DNA of 15,582 bases. It comes from Sporomusaceae bacterium. GTDB lineage: Bacteria > Bacillota_C > Negativicutes > Sporomusales_B > UBA7701. Made by a program: the position numbers and the translations under genes. The stretch's first letter is position 1; every line of letters starts with the position of its first letter. The stretch is taken from assembly GCA_022839045.1 (NCBI GenBank), contig JALHDI010000068.1, positions 1 to 15,582 on the forward strand. The letters run 5' to 3'. Positions 1 to 5,567 of the stretch are shown in pieces. The notes beneath the pieces were generated by a model. It saw nothing but the letters and a program-made list of their open reading frames with translations, searched no databases and was not told where the DNA came from.

Positions 1-270
1 GTCGATGATGACCCGCTGACCGACGAATGCCATCAGGTAGGTCTGGCCGTAGAAAAAGATACCGCGCAGCAGGAACACCACGATGATGCCGCCGGCGATG
101 ATGTTGAGCATAGCCATGTCTTTGGCGGTCAGGACGTCGTCGATGACGTCCTTGATGATCCAGGGCACGTAGAGGTTCGCCGCCGCAGCCAGGATGATGC
201 AGATGATGGCGACCACGACCCTGAACATATAAGGCCGGACGTATTTCAGCAACCGCAGGTATAGATTCAT
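1..270 (-). CDS. msbA: MsbA-type lipid A export ABC transporter, N-terminal 90 residues (cut by window edge)
   Basis: The frame opens at ATG 268-270 and runs off the left edge, so only the first 90 residues are visible. They begin MNLYLRLLKYVRPY, followed by a hydrophobic helix (about residues 15-38) ending in NLYVPWIIKDVIDDV, and a second hydrophobic helix (about 64-80). This is the start pattern of a type IV (MsbA/Sav1866-like) ABC exporter half-transporter, with its membrane domain before the ATPase. The ATG overlaps the lpxB stop as ATGA, and a GGAGGA ribosome binding site lies just upstream inside lpxB, so the two are translationally coupled. Family knowledge: MsbA flips core-lipid A across the inner membrane. 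The position directly after lpxB supports MsbA over a multidrug exporter. The ATP-binding half is outside the window and cannot be checked. Confidence 0.88.
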   Translation of the reverse strand, partial: MNLYLRLLKYVRPYMFRVVVAIICIILAAAANLYVPWIIKDVIDDVLTAKDMAMLNIIAGGIIVVFLLRGIFFYGQTYLMAFVGQRVIID

Positions 271-1418
271 GCCGCTCCTCCGTGGCCGTGCGCGGCCACT
301 TCAAGTATGACTTCGGCCACCCGTCCTACCGCGCCGCTTTCCCCCAGCTTCCGCCTGACGTCGGCCAGGTCGGCGGCGATGCGGTCGCGTACGGCCGGGT
401 CGGTGACGATGGGCAGCGTTTCGCGGGCGATGTTGGTGGCGTTGGCCTCGCCCTGCAGGAGTTCGGGTACGATGCGCCGACCGGCGACGATGTTGGGCAG
501 GCCGATATGGGGGATCTTGATGAGCATTTTGCCGAGCTGGTAGGTAAGGGGCGCCACCTTGTAGACAATGACCGTCGGCAGGCCCATGATGGCGGCTTCG
601 AGGGTGGCGGTGCCGGAGGCGGCGACCGCCACGGTGCCGATGTTCATCAGGTCGTAGGTGTTGCCGGCGGTGAGGCGCACCTTTATATTGTAGCCATCTA
701 TTATATTTTGCAATATTTCCCGGGAAATTGTCGAGGCTACCGGCAAAAATATTTGACAATCCGGCACGTTTTGCACGACTTTTTCCATCGCCGCCAGCAT
801 GACGGGCAGAAGCTTGTCGATTTCCTGGCGCCGGCTGCCCGGCATGAGCAGCACCACCGGCCTCGCCGGGTCGGCGCCGAACAGGCGGTATGCCTCGTCC
901 CTGGGCAACGAGGGCTTGACGATGTCGAGCAGGGGGTGGCCGACGAAGACGACATCGGCTCCCGCCTGGCGATAGACGTCGGCTTCGAAGGGGAAGATGG
1001 CGGCGACTTTGGTGACCGTTTCCGCTACTTCCTTGGCCCGGCCGCGACCCCAGGCCCATGCCGAGGGGCTGATGTAGGAGATGACCGGGATGCCCTGCTG
1101 TTTGGCGACTTTGGCCAGCCGGGTGTTGAAACCGGGATAGTCGATAACCACCAGGACGTCGGGGCGTTCCCGCGCCATCCAGTCGGCGAGGAAGTCCCGC
1201 AGCCGGAAAAGCCTGGGCAGGCTTTTGGCGATTTCGACGATCCCCATGACGCCGAGGTCGGCGATGTCGTAGACGATCTCTACTCCGGCGGCGCGCATCA
1301 TTTCGCCGCCCATACCGTAGAGCCGGATGTCGGGCCGGATATTCCTGAGGGCGGCGGCGACGCTGGCGCCGTTGAGGTCGCCGGACGCTTCGCCGGCGGA
1401 GATAAAGATCTTGTACAT
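267..1418 (-). CDS. lpxB: Lipid-A-disaccharide synthase LpxB
   Basis: 383 residues, the usual length for this GT-B fold (GT19) glycosyltransferase. LpxB joins 2,3-diacylglucosamine-1-phosphate (lipid X) to UDP-2,3-diacylglucosamine, making the tetra-acyl disaccharide and UDP at the inner face of the inner membrane. Family motifs are present in order: SAGEASGDLNGA near residue 7, VVIDYPGFN near 90, SYISPSAWAWG near 114, FPFEADVY followed by VFVGHPLLD near 142-165, LLMPGSRRQEI near 190, and ASGTATLEAAIMGLP near 266. The ATG at 1416-1418 has a GAGGGGA ribosome binding site. The stop overlaps the msbA start by four bases. A 146-bp gap containing a large inverted repeat separates it from lpxI. Oddity: an AT-rich patch near 680-770, with a perfect palindrome at 715-728, interrupts an otherwise GC-rich gene. 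Confidence 0.97.
   Translation of the reverse strand: MYKIFISAGEASGDLNGASVAAALRNIRPDIRLYGMGGEMMRAAGVEIVYDIADLGVMGIVEIAKSLPRLFRLRDFLADWMARERPDVLVVIDYPGFNTRLAKVAKQQGIPVISYISPSAWAWGRGRAKEVAETVTKVAAIFPFEADVYRQAGADVVFVGHPLLDIVKPSLPRDEAYRLFGADPARPVVLLMPGSRRQEIDKLLPVMLAAMEKVVQNVPDCQIFLPVASTISREILQNIIDGYNIKVRLTAGNTYDLMNIGTVAVAASGTATLEAAIMGLPTVIVYKVAPLTYQLGKMLIKIPHIGLPNIVAGRRIVPELLQGEANATNIARETLPIVTDPAVRDRIAADLADVRRKLGESGAVGRVAEVILEVAAHGHGGAA
715..728. repeat. Perfect 14-bp palindrome in an AT-rich patch inside lpxB
   Basis: ATTTCCCGGGAAAT reads identically on both strands. It sits in a stretch (about 680-770) that is much richer in A and T than the rest of lpxB and also contains TATAAT on the minus strand. 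It could be a protein-binding site or chance; the protein frame is intact across it. No good -35 box lies at the right spacing from the TATAAT, so I do not call a promoter. Confidence 0.35.
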
Positions 1419-1493
1419 GGCGAATCCCCTCGGCTAATACTAGTTTATCCCAAACGGGCGTGGTTGTCCAAGATTACCCACGCTAAAACACGA

Positions 1494-1559
1494 GCCACAG
1501 AACGACAGAGACCCGGAGATAGTTTCCCTCTTCTCACAGTGTCTCTATGCCTCTGTGGC
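1494..1559. repeat. 66-bp imperfect inverted repeat between lpxI and lpxB
   Basis: The arms GCCACAGA-N5-AGAGAC (1494-1512) and GTCTCT-N5-TCTGTGGC (1541-1559) pair over 8 and 6 bp, with a symmetric 5-nt internal mismatch and a 28-nt centre. The element begins 5 bases after the lpxI stop. Read as minus-strand RNA it would fold into a long hairpin followed by UCGUGUUUUAG, a weak U-tract, so it may terminate or attenuate transcription before lpxB. The CACAGA/AGAGAC wording resembles short dispersed palindromic elements found between genes in other bacteria; that reading is an inference from memory, not a search. Confidence 0.6.
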
Positions 1560-1564
1560 AAAAA

Positions 1565-2368
1565 TCAGCGGGCGATGATGGTGATGTTGTTCTCGTCGGC
1601 CAGCGCCGCGACCTTGTTGCGGTCCACCAGCAGCGTCCGGCCCGCTTCGATCACCAGGGCGCTCGCGCCTCCTTCGATCATGGCCAGGATGGTGTCGGTG
1701 CCGACGGCAGGAACGTCGAACCGCGCGTCCTGGCTGGGTTTGGCGACTTTGGCTACAACCGCCCCGCCCCGGCCGAGCTGCCCGCCGCGGCGGATGCAGG
1801 CGTCGGTGCCTTCGATGGCCTCGACGGCGAGCACCGCCTTGTTTTTGACGACGACGGTCTGGCCGATGTCGAGGGCGCCGATCTCCTTGGCCATGCGGAA
1901 ACCGAATTCCATGTCGGCCTCCTCGGCGGCGGTCGGCGGCCGGCGGGTGATAAGGCCCGGCGGCGACATCAGGGCGCGGATCATGGCGGTCTGGTCGAGC
2001 ACGCCTATTCCTTCGTGCGCCAGTTCGCGCACCAGGGCGAGCATGATGGTGTCGTCGCTGTTGTCGGCCAGGCCGGCGAAGAGTTTCCTCGCCCGGTCGT
2101 CGAGCTTCACCGCGCCGGTGAACAGCAGTTCCTTGGTCACCTTGCCGAGCATGGTGACCTCGCGCACGCCTTCTTCCTTTAGGGTGGCGAGGATACGGTC
2201 CAGTTCCCCGGCGCCGATTTGGCGGTACTTGCTCGCCACGGCGGCCAGCTCGGGGTCGACCCCCGGGACCACGCCGACGGCAATCACGGTAAAGCCCATG
2301 CCGGAGGCGGCACGGGCAAATTCTACCGGCAGTCTGCCGACGCCGGCCAGTAATCCTATTTTCTTCAT
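1565..2368 (-). CDS. lpxI: UDP-2,3-diacylglucosamine pyrophosphatase LpxI
   Basis: 267 residues, the normal LpxI length. LpxI hydrolyses UDP-2,3-diacylglucosamine to lipid X and UMP, the step before LpxB. It is the non-homologous replacement for LpxH of enterobacteria. The N-terminus MKKIGLLAGVGRLPVEFARAA is the family's characteristic start. The mid-region DDTIMLALVRELAHEGIGVLDQ and the C-terminal segment VAKPSQDARFDVPAVGTDTI follow, the latter holding the conserved aspartate region of the catalytic domain. The ATG at 2366-2368 has an AAGGAG ribosome binding site 8-9 bases upstream. It lies 63 bp after lpxA, with the hairpin at 1494-1559 immediately downstream. No lpxH-like metallophosphoesterase is visible in the window, in keeping with LpxI doing this step. 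Confidence 0.96.
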   Translation of the reverse strand: MKKIGLLAGVGRLPVEFARAASGMGFTVIAVGVVPGVDPELAAVASKYRQIGAGELDRILATLKEEGVREVTMLGKVTKELLFTGAVKLDDRARKLFAGLADNSDDTIMLALVRELAHEGIGVLDQTAMIRALMSPPGLITRRPPTAAEEADMEFGFRMAKEIGALDIGQTVVVKNKAVLAVEAIEGTDACIRRGGQLGRGGAVVAKVAKPSQDARFDVPAVGTDTILAMIEGGASALVIEAGRTLLVDRNKVAALADENNITIIAR

Positions 2369-2431
2369 CCCGATACTCCTTACGCGACTGCCCTGGAGTC
2401 CTTCCGGCGGCCAGCCGATTCTCTCGATTCT

Positions 2432-3253
2432 CTATTCCTCTTCGTCCCTGCGGCCGCGGCAGATGCCGCGCTCGGCGTTGCGGAGGAAGCGGAGGAAGTG
2501 TTCGACTTCCTCGCAGGAGTCGAGCTCCTGCTCCATCACGGCGATCGCCTGAGGCAGGGTGAGGTTGGAACGGTACAGAATCTTGTAGGCTTTCTTGAGG
2601 TTGCGGCGGGCCAACTCGCTGATGCCGGCGCGGGCGATGCCCACGCTGTTGAGACCGCAGACCTTGGCCGGGTGGCCGTCGACGATGACGAACGGAGGCA
2701 CGTCCTGAACAACCTTGGAGGCGCCGCCGACGAAGGCGTTGCGGCCGATCTTGACGAACTGGTGCACACCGGACAGACCGCTGATGATCGCCCGGTCTTC
2801 GACGATCACGTGGCCGGCTAGCGTGGCGCAGTTGGACATGATGATATGGTTGCCGAGGATGCAATTATGGGCGACATGGGTATATGCCTGCAGCAGGCAG
2901 TGCGACCCGATGCGGGTTTCCTCGCCTTCGCCGGTGGCGCGGTTTATGGTGGCGAATTCGCGGATCTGGGTTTCGTCGCCTATGAAAACGTAGCTCTTTT
3001 CGCCGCGGAATTTGAGGTCTTGGGGCTCGGTGCCGATGGAAGCGCTGGGATAGAGGATGCAGTTCTTGCCGATACTGGTCCAGCCGTCAACGACGACATG
3101 AGCGCCGATCTTGGTTCCGTCGCCGATCAGGACGTTTTCGCCGATGACCGCGTACGGGCCGATCTCCACGTCTTTGCCGATGCGGGCGCCCGGATGTATG
3201 ACTGCTGTTTCGTGTATTTTACGTATCGGTATTACGACAGTTTCCGGCTTCAT
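2432..3253 (-). CDS. lpxA: UDP-N-acetylglucosamine acyltransferase LpxA
   Basis: 273 residues. LpxA transfers a 3-hydroxyacyl chain from ACP to the 3-OH of UDP-GlcNAc, the first step of lipid A synthesis, as a cytoplasmic trimer. The left-handed beta-helix is visible as repeated hexapeptides from about residue 14 to 190 (for example HPGARIGKDVEIG, VLIGDGTKIG). YTHVAHNC (residues 124-131) contains His129, which aligns with the catalytic His125 of the E. coli enzyme. AGHVIV, GVHQF and VGGASKVVQDVPPF follow in family order, and the C-terminal helical domain ends in AERGICRG plus an acidic tail. The glycine in VGGAS matches E. coli Gly173, the acyl-chain ruler position, suggesting a pocket for a long (about C13-C14) hydroxyacyl chain; that is inference. 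An AAGGAG ribosome binding site precedes ATG 3251-3253. Confidence 0.97.
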   Translation of the reverse strand: MKPETVVIPIRKIHETAVIHPGARIGKDVEIGPYAVIGENVLIGDGTKIGAHVVVDGWTSIGKNCILYPSASIGTEPQDLKFRGEKSYVFIGDETQIREFATINRATGEGEETRIGSHCLLQAYTHVAHNCILGNHIIMSNCATLAGHVIVEDRAIISGLSGVHQFVKIGRNAFVGGASKVVQDVPPFVIVDGHPAKVCGLNSVGIARAGISELARRNLKKAYKILYRSNLTLPQAIAVMEQELDSCEEVEHFLRFLRNAERGICRGRRDEEE

Positions 3254-3314
3254 CAGCTCATCTCCTTACTGTTGTCGCGGCCGCGGCCCGTTGCCGACCG
3301 TTGTACTTATAATC

Positions 3315-3328
3315 CGACTAACCAGTCG
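3315..3328. other. Small hairpin in the 184-bp fabZ-lpxA gap
   Basis: CGACT and AGTCG form a 5-bp stem with a 4-nt loop. The gap 3254-3437 is clearly more AT-rich than the flanking genes and holds no ORF I believe in. On the minus strand TATAAG lies just downstream of the stem, but no acceptable -35 box is spaced to it. Apart from this I see nothing definable in the gap. Confidence 0.25.
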
Positions 3329-3437
3329 AATGATGGCAGGGCCTATCGGCGCTAATATTGGCAAAAAAATCAATCATAGCCATTTAGGACGATCTTACAC
3401 ATAAACTATGCCATTTATATCCTTATTGCTCCTCTTT

Positions 3438-3860
3438 TCAAGTGAGGGCAAACAGGAATTCACCTTCAGCTACCAGTTCGCCGTCGACATATGCCTCGGC
3501 CCATATCTTGCCCATGGTACCGCGCACTTTCATGATCTCGGCCACCATCCGGACCTGGTCGCCCGGCACCACCGGCCTGCGGAATTTGACCCGGTCGATG
3601 CCGGCGAAAACCGCCAGCTTGCCGGAGAATTCCTCGCCGTAGAGCATCGCCACGCCGCCAACCTGGGCCATGGCTTCGAGGAGCAGCACGCCAGGCATGA
3701 TGGGTTTCCCGGGGAAATGGCCCTGGAAGAACTGCTCGTTGGCGGTGACGTTTTTAATACCCACGGCTTTTTTCATAGGCTCGATTTCGATGATGCGGTC
3801 GACCAACAGGAACGGGTATCGATGCGGGATGATCGCCTGGATCTGAGGCACGGTCAACAT
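3438..3860 (-). CDS. fabZ: 3-hydroxyacyl-[acyl-carrier-protein] dehydratase FabZ
   Basis: 140 residues from the chosen start. FabZ dehydrates (3R)-hydroxyacyl-ACP to trans-2-enoyl-ACP in fatty acid elongation and so competes with LpxA and LpxD for the same substrates. The hot-dog fold signature is clear: [14 protein letters not shown] at residues 10-23, [20 protein letters not shown] at 47-66 with catalytic His48 and Glu62, then the C-terminal [15 protein letters not shown] strand. A longer frame begins at GTG 3879-3881, overlapping the lpxC stop as GTGA, and would add MTRRTAT. I prefer ATG 3858-3860 because AGGAGG lies 9 bases upstream of it and the protein then starts at the usual family position. 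On that choice the gene begins 17 bp after lpxC. Confidence 0.96.
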   Translation of the reverse strand: MLTVPQIQAIIPHRYPFLLVDRIIEIEPMKKAVGIKNVTANEQFFQGHFPGKPIMPGVLLLEAMAQVGGVAMLYGEEFSGKLAVFAGIDRVKFRRPVVPGDQVRMVAEIMKVRGTMGKIWAEAYVDGELVAEGEFLFALT

Positions 3861-3869
3861 GGTAGCAGT

Positions 3870-3875
3870 CCTCCT
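3870..3875 (-). promoter_or_regulatory. Ribosome binding site that decides the fabZ start
   Basis: A perfect AGGAGG on the minus strand, 9 bases before ATG 3858-3860. It lies downstream of the alternative GTG at 3881, so it can only serve the ATG. Confidence 0.7.
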
Positions 3876-3877
3876 CG

Positions 3878-4705
3878 TCACTTTTGCACACTTGCCGCTA
3901 TTTGCTTCGCCAGCGCGGTGTTGAGCGCATGGCTGGATTTCACCGCGACAACGTGGCCGCGGATCCGCCCGACCAGCGCCAGGTCGCCGAGCACGTCGAG
4001 AATCTTGTGTCTGACCAGTTCGTCGGGAAAACGCAGCGGCGTCAGGATTTTATCGCCGTCGTATACCACCGCGTTATCGAGGCTGCCGCCGAGCGCAAGG
4101 CCCTGCGCCTGCAAGGCTTCGACCTCGTGCATGAAGCCGATGGTCCTCGCCGGGGCGATTTCGCGGATAAAAGTATCGGCGGTGATTTCGAAGTCGCCGT
4201 ACTGGATGCCGATGAGCGGGTGCGGATTGACGGAGGTGAAGCTGATCCGCAGACCGTCGTACGGCAGAATGGCGATAAATTTATCGGGGAAGCGGACCGC
4301 CTGCGCCGCCGGTAGCGGGGTGTAACGGCACGGCGCCGCCAGCGCGGCGATACCGGCCTCTTCCACCAGCCTCACGAAGGGGAGGGAGCTGCCGTCGCCT
4401 ACCGGCGGCTCGGCGGCGGTGATTTCGACGAGGCAGTTGTCGATTCCCATGGCGAAGAATACGGCCAGGAGGTGCTCGACGGTGAAGACCTTGGCGGCCC
4501 CTTCTTCCAGCGTCGTCGCCCGCATGGTGGATGTCACGTTGGCGGCTGCCGCCTTTACCCGCGGCCTTCCCTGGAGGTCGGTACGGACGAAGACGATGCC
4601 GGTGTCCGCCGCCGCGGGCTGAAGGGTGATGCTGACATCCTTGCCCGAGTGGAGACCTATTCCCGTATATCCGATGGTTTTTGCGAGGGTGGTCTGGTGA
4701 GCCAT
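3878..4705 (-). CDS. lpxC: UDP-3-O-acyl-N-acetylglucosamine deacetylase LpxC
   Basis: 275 residues. LpxC is the zinc hydrolase that removes the acetyl group from UDP-3-O-acyl-GlcNAc, the committed step of lipid A synthesis. The N-terminal [20 protein letters not shown] is typical. TVEHLLA carries Glu77 and zinc ligand His78. [12 protein letters not shown] carries zinc ligands His233 and Asp237. VKSSHALN supplies Lys256 and His259, equivalent to the E. coli catalytic His265 region. [12 protein letters not shown] (99-110) is also conserved. At 275 residues it is shorter than the E. coli protein (305), and it ends soon after the catalytic HALN motif without the longer C-terminal tail that in E. 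coli is used for FtsH-mediated turnover; control by that route is therefore less likely (inference). GGGAGGA precedes ATG 4703-4705. It sits 76 bp after the ABC ATPase gene. Confidence 0.97.
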   Translation of the reverse strand: MAHQTTLAKTIGYTGIGLHSGKDVSITLQPAAADTGIVFVRTDLQGRPRVKAAAANVTSTMRATTLEEGAAKVFTVEHLLAVFFAMGIDNCLVEITAAEPPVGDGSSLPFVRLVEEAGIAALAAPCRYTPLPAAQAVRFPDKFIAILPYDGLRISFTSVNPHPLIGIQYGDFEITADTFIREIAPARTIGFMHEVEALQAQGLALGGSLDNAVVYDGDKILTPLRFPDELVRHKILDVLGDLALVGRIRGHVVAVKSSHALNTALAKQIAASVQK

Positions 4706-4735
4706 GGGCGTCCTCCCAATAAACAGCTATCACTT

Positions 4736-4764
4736 ATTCTACAAAAGATTCACTTTTCCTGCAA
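4736..4764 (-). promoter_or_regulatory. Weak candidate promoter upstream of lpxC
   Basis: On the minus strand, TTGCAG (4759-4764), a 17-bp spacer and TAGAAT (4736-4741). The -10 matches consensus at 5 of 6 positions, the -35 at only 3. The 76-bp gap is more AT-rich than the genes, which fits a promoter. It could give lpxC extra expression apart from the ABC genes. Confidence 0.3.
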
Positions 4765-4781
4765 GTGCCAAATGCGGGGAA

Positions 4782-5555
4782 TCAGGCGACGCGTTTGCCG
4801 GCAAGGGTAAGGGCGCTTGTGTTCATCTGGTATTCGATGAGTTCCTTGTAGCGCTGCCCGACTTCGGATGCGGGGGTGACGAAGACCTTGTCGGGGACGC
4901 CTTCTTCGACTATGCGGCCTTTGTCCATAAGGACGATCCGGTCGGCGACGTGGAGGGCGAAGGGCAACTCGTGGGTGACGACCACCATGGTGTTGGCCCG
5001 GTACTTGGCGAGTTCCTCCATGACTACGAGCACTTCCCTGACCAGGATGGGGTCAAGCGAAGCGGTGGGCTCGTCCCAGAGCATCAGCTCGGGTTCGAAG
5101 GCCAGCGCGCGGGCGATGCCCACCCGCTGCTGCTGGCCGCCCGACAGTTCCCCGGGCTTCTGGCCGCGGCAGCTTTCGAGGCCGACTTTGGCGAGCGCGG
5201 CCACGGCTTTTTCGCTGGCCAGTTCCCGCGGCATCCCGTCCATGACCAGGCCAAGCATTACGTTCTCCTCGGCCGTCAGGCGGCTGATGAGGTTGAACTG
5301 CTGGAAAACGAAGCCGATGCGTTTGCGCACCGCCCGCATTTCCTCGGCGGCGATGGCGGTGATGTCGCGGCCGGCGAAGACGATCTGGCCTCCGTCCGGC
5401 TCGACGAGCCGGTTGATGGTGCGGATGGTGGTGGACTTGCCGCATCCCGAGGGGCCCATGAGCACGACCGTCTCGCCTTGCTTCACTTCCAGGCTGACGT
5501 CGGCCACGGCCGTCACCTTGCCGAACCGTTTGTGAAGATTATTTATGGTGAGCAT
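4782..5555 (-). CDS. ABC transporter ATPase of the GlnQ-like (polar amino acid) class, partner of the 777-residue permease
   Basis: 257 residues with one complete nucleotide-binding domain: Walker A GPSGCGKS at 34-41, Q-loop Q85/Q86 in GFVFQQFNL, signature LSGGQ at 137-141, Walker B ELMLWDEP with Asp161 and Glu162, D-loop SLDP and H-loop His195. All catalytic residues are present, so it should hydrolyse ATP. By sequence style it belongs with ATPases of polar amino acid importers (GlnQ/ArtP), but no substrate-binding protein or standard amino acid permease lies nearby. The gene begins 12 bp after the large permease gene with a GAGGTGAT ribosome binding site, so the two are almost certainly co-translated partners. 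The C-terminal tail after about residue 235 (QRYKELIEYQMNTSALT) is short. Substrate unknown; given the lpx context, an envelope role is inferred. Confidence 0.9.
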   Translation of the reverse strand: MLTINNLHKRFGKVTAVADVSLEVKQGETVVLMGPSGCGKSTTIRTINRLVEPDGGQIVFAGRDITAIAAEEMRAVRKRIGFVFQQFNLISRLTAEENVMLGLVMDGMPRELASEKAVAALAKVGLESCRGQKPGELSGGQQQRVGIARALAFEPELMLWDEPTASLDPILVREVLVVMEELAKYRANTMVVVTHELPFALHVADRIVLMDKGRIVEEGVPDKVFVTPASEVGQRYKELIEYQMNTSALTLAGKRVA

Positions 5556-5567
5556 AGTATCACCTCA

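Noticed and set aside
282..2552. Long plus-strand open frame of 756 codons opposite lpxB and lpxI
   Set aside because: It lies opposite two well-recognised genes, crosses their intergenic gap, has low-complexity Gly/Asp/His-rich then Ser-rich sequence, and is explained by antisense open frames in GC-rich DNA.
3861..3881. GTG start for fabZ overlapping the lpxC stop (GTGA)
   Set aside because: The overlap is attractive, but the strong AGGAGG at 3870-3875 can only serve the downstream ATG, and the family normally begins there.
4782..5555. Annotating the ATPase as GlnQ, an amino acid importer ATPase
   Set aside because: Sequence style supports the class, but there is no binding protein or standard permease, and the partner permease is of a different kind, so the name would mislead.
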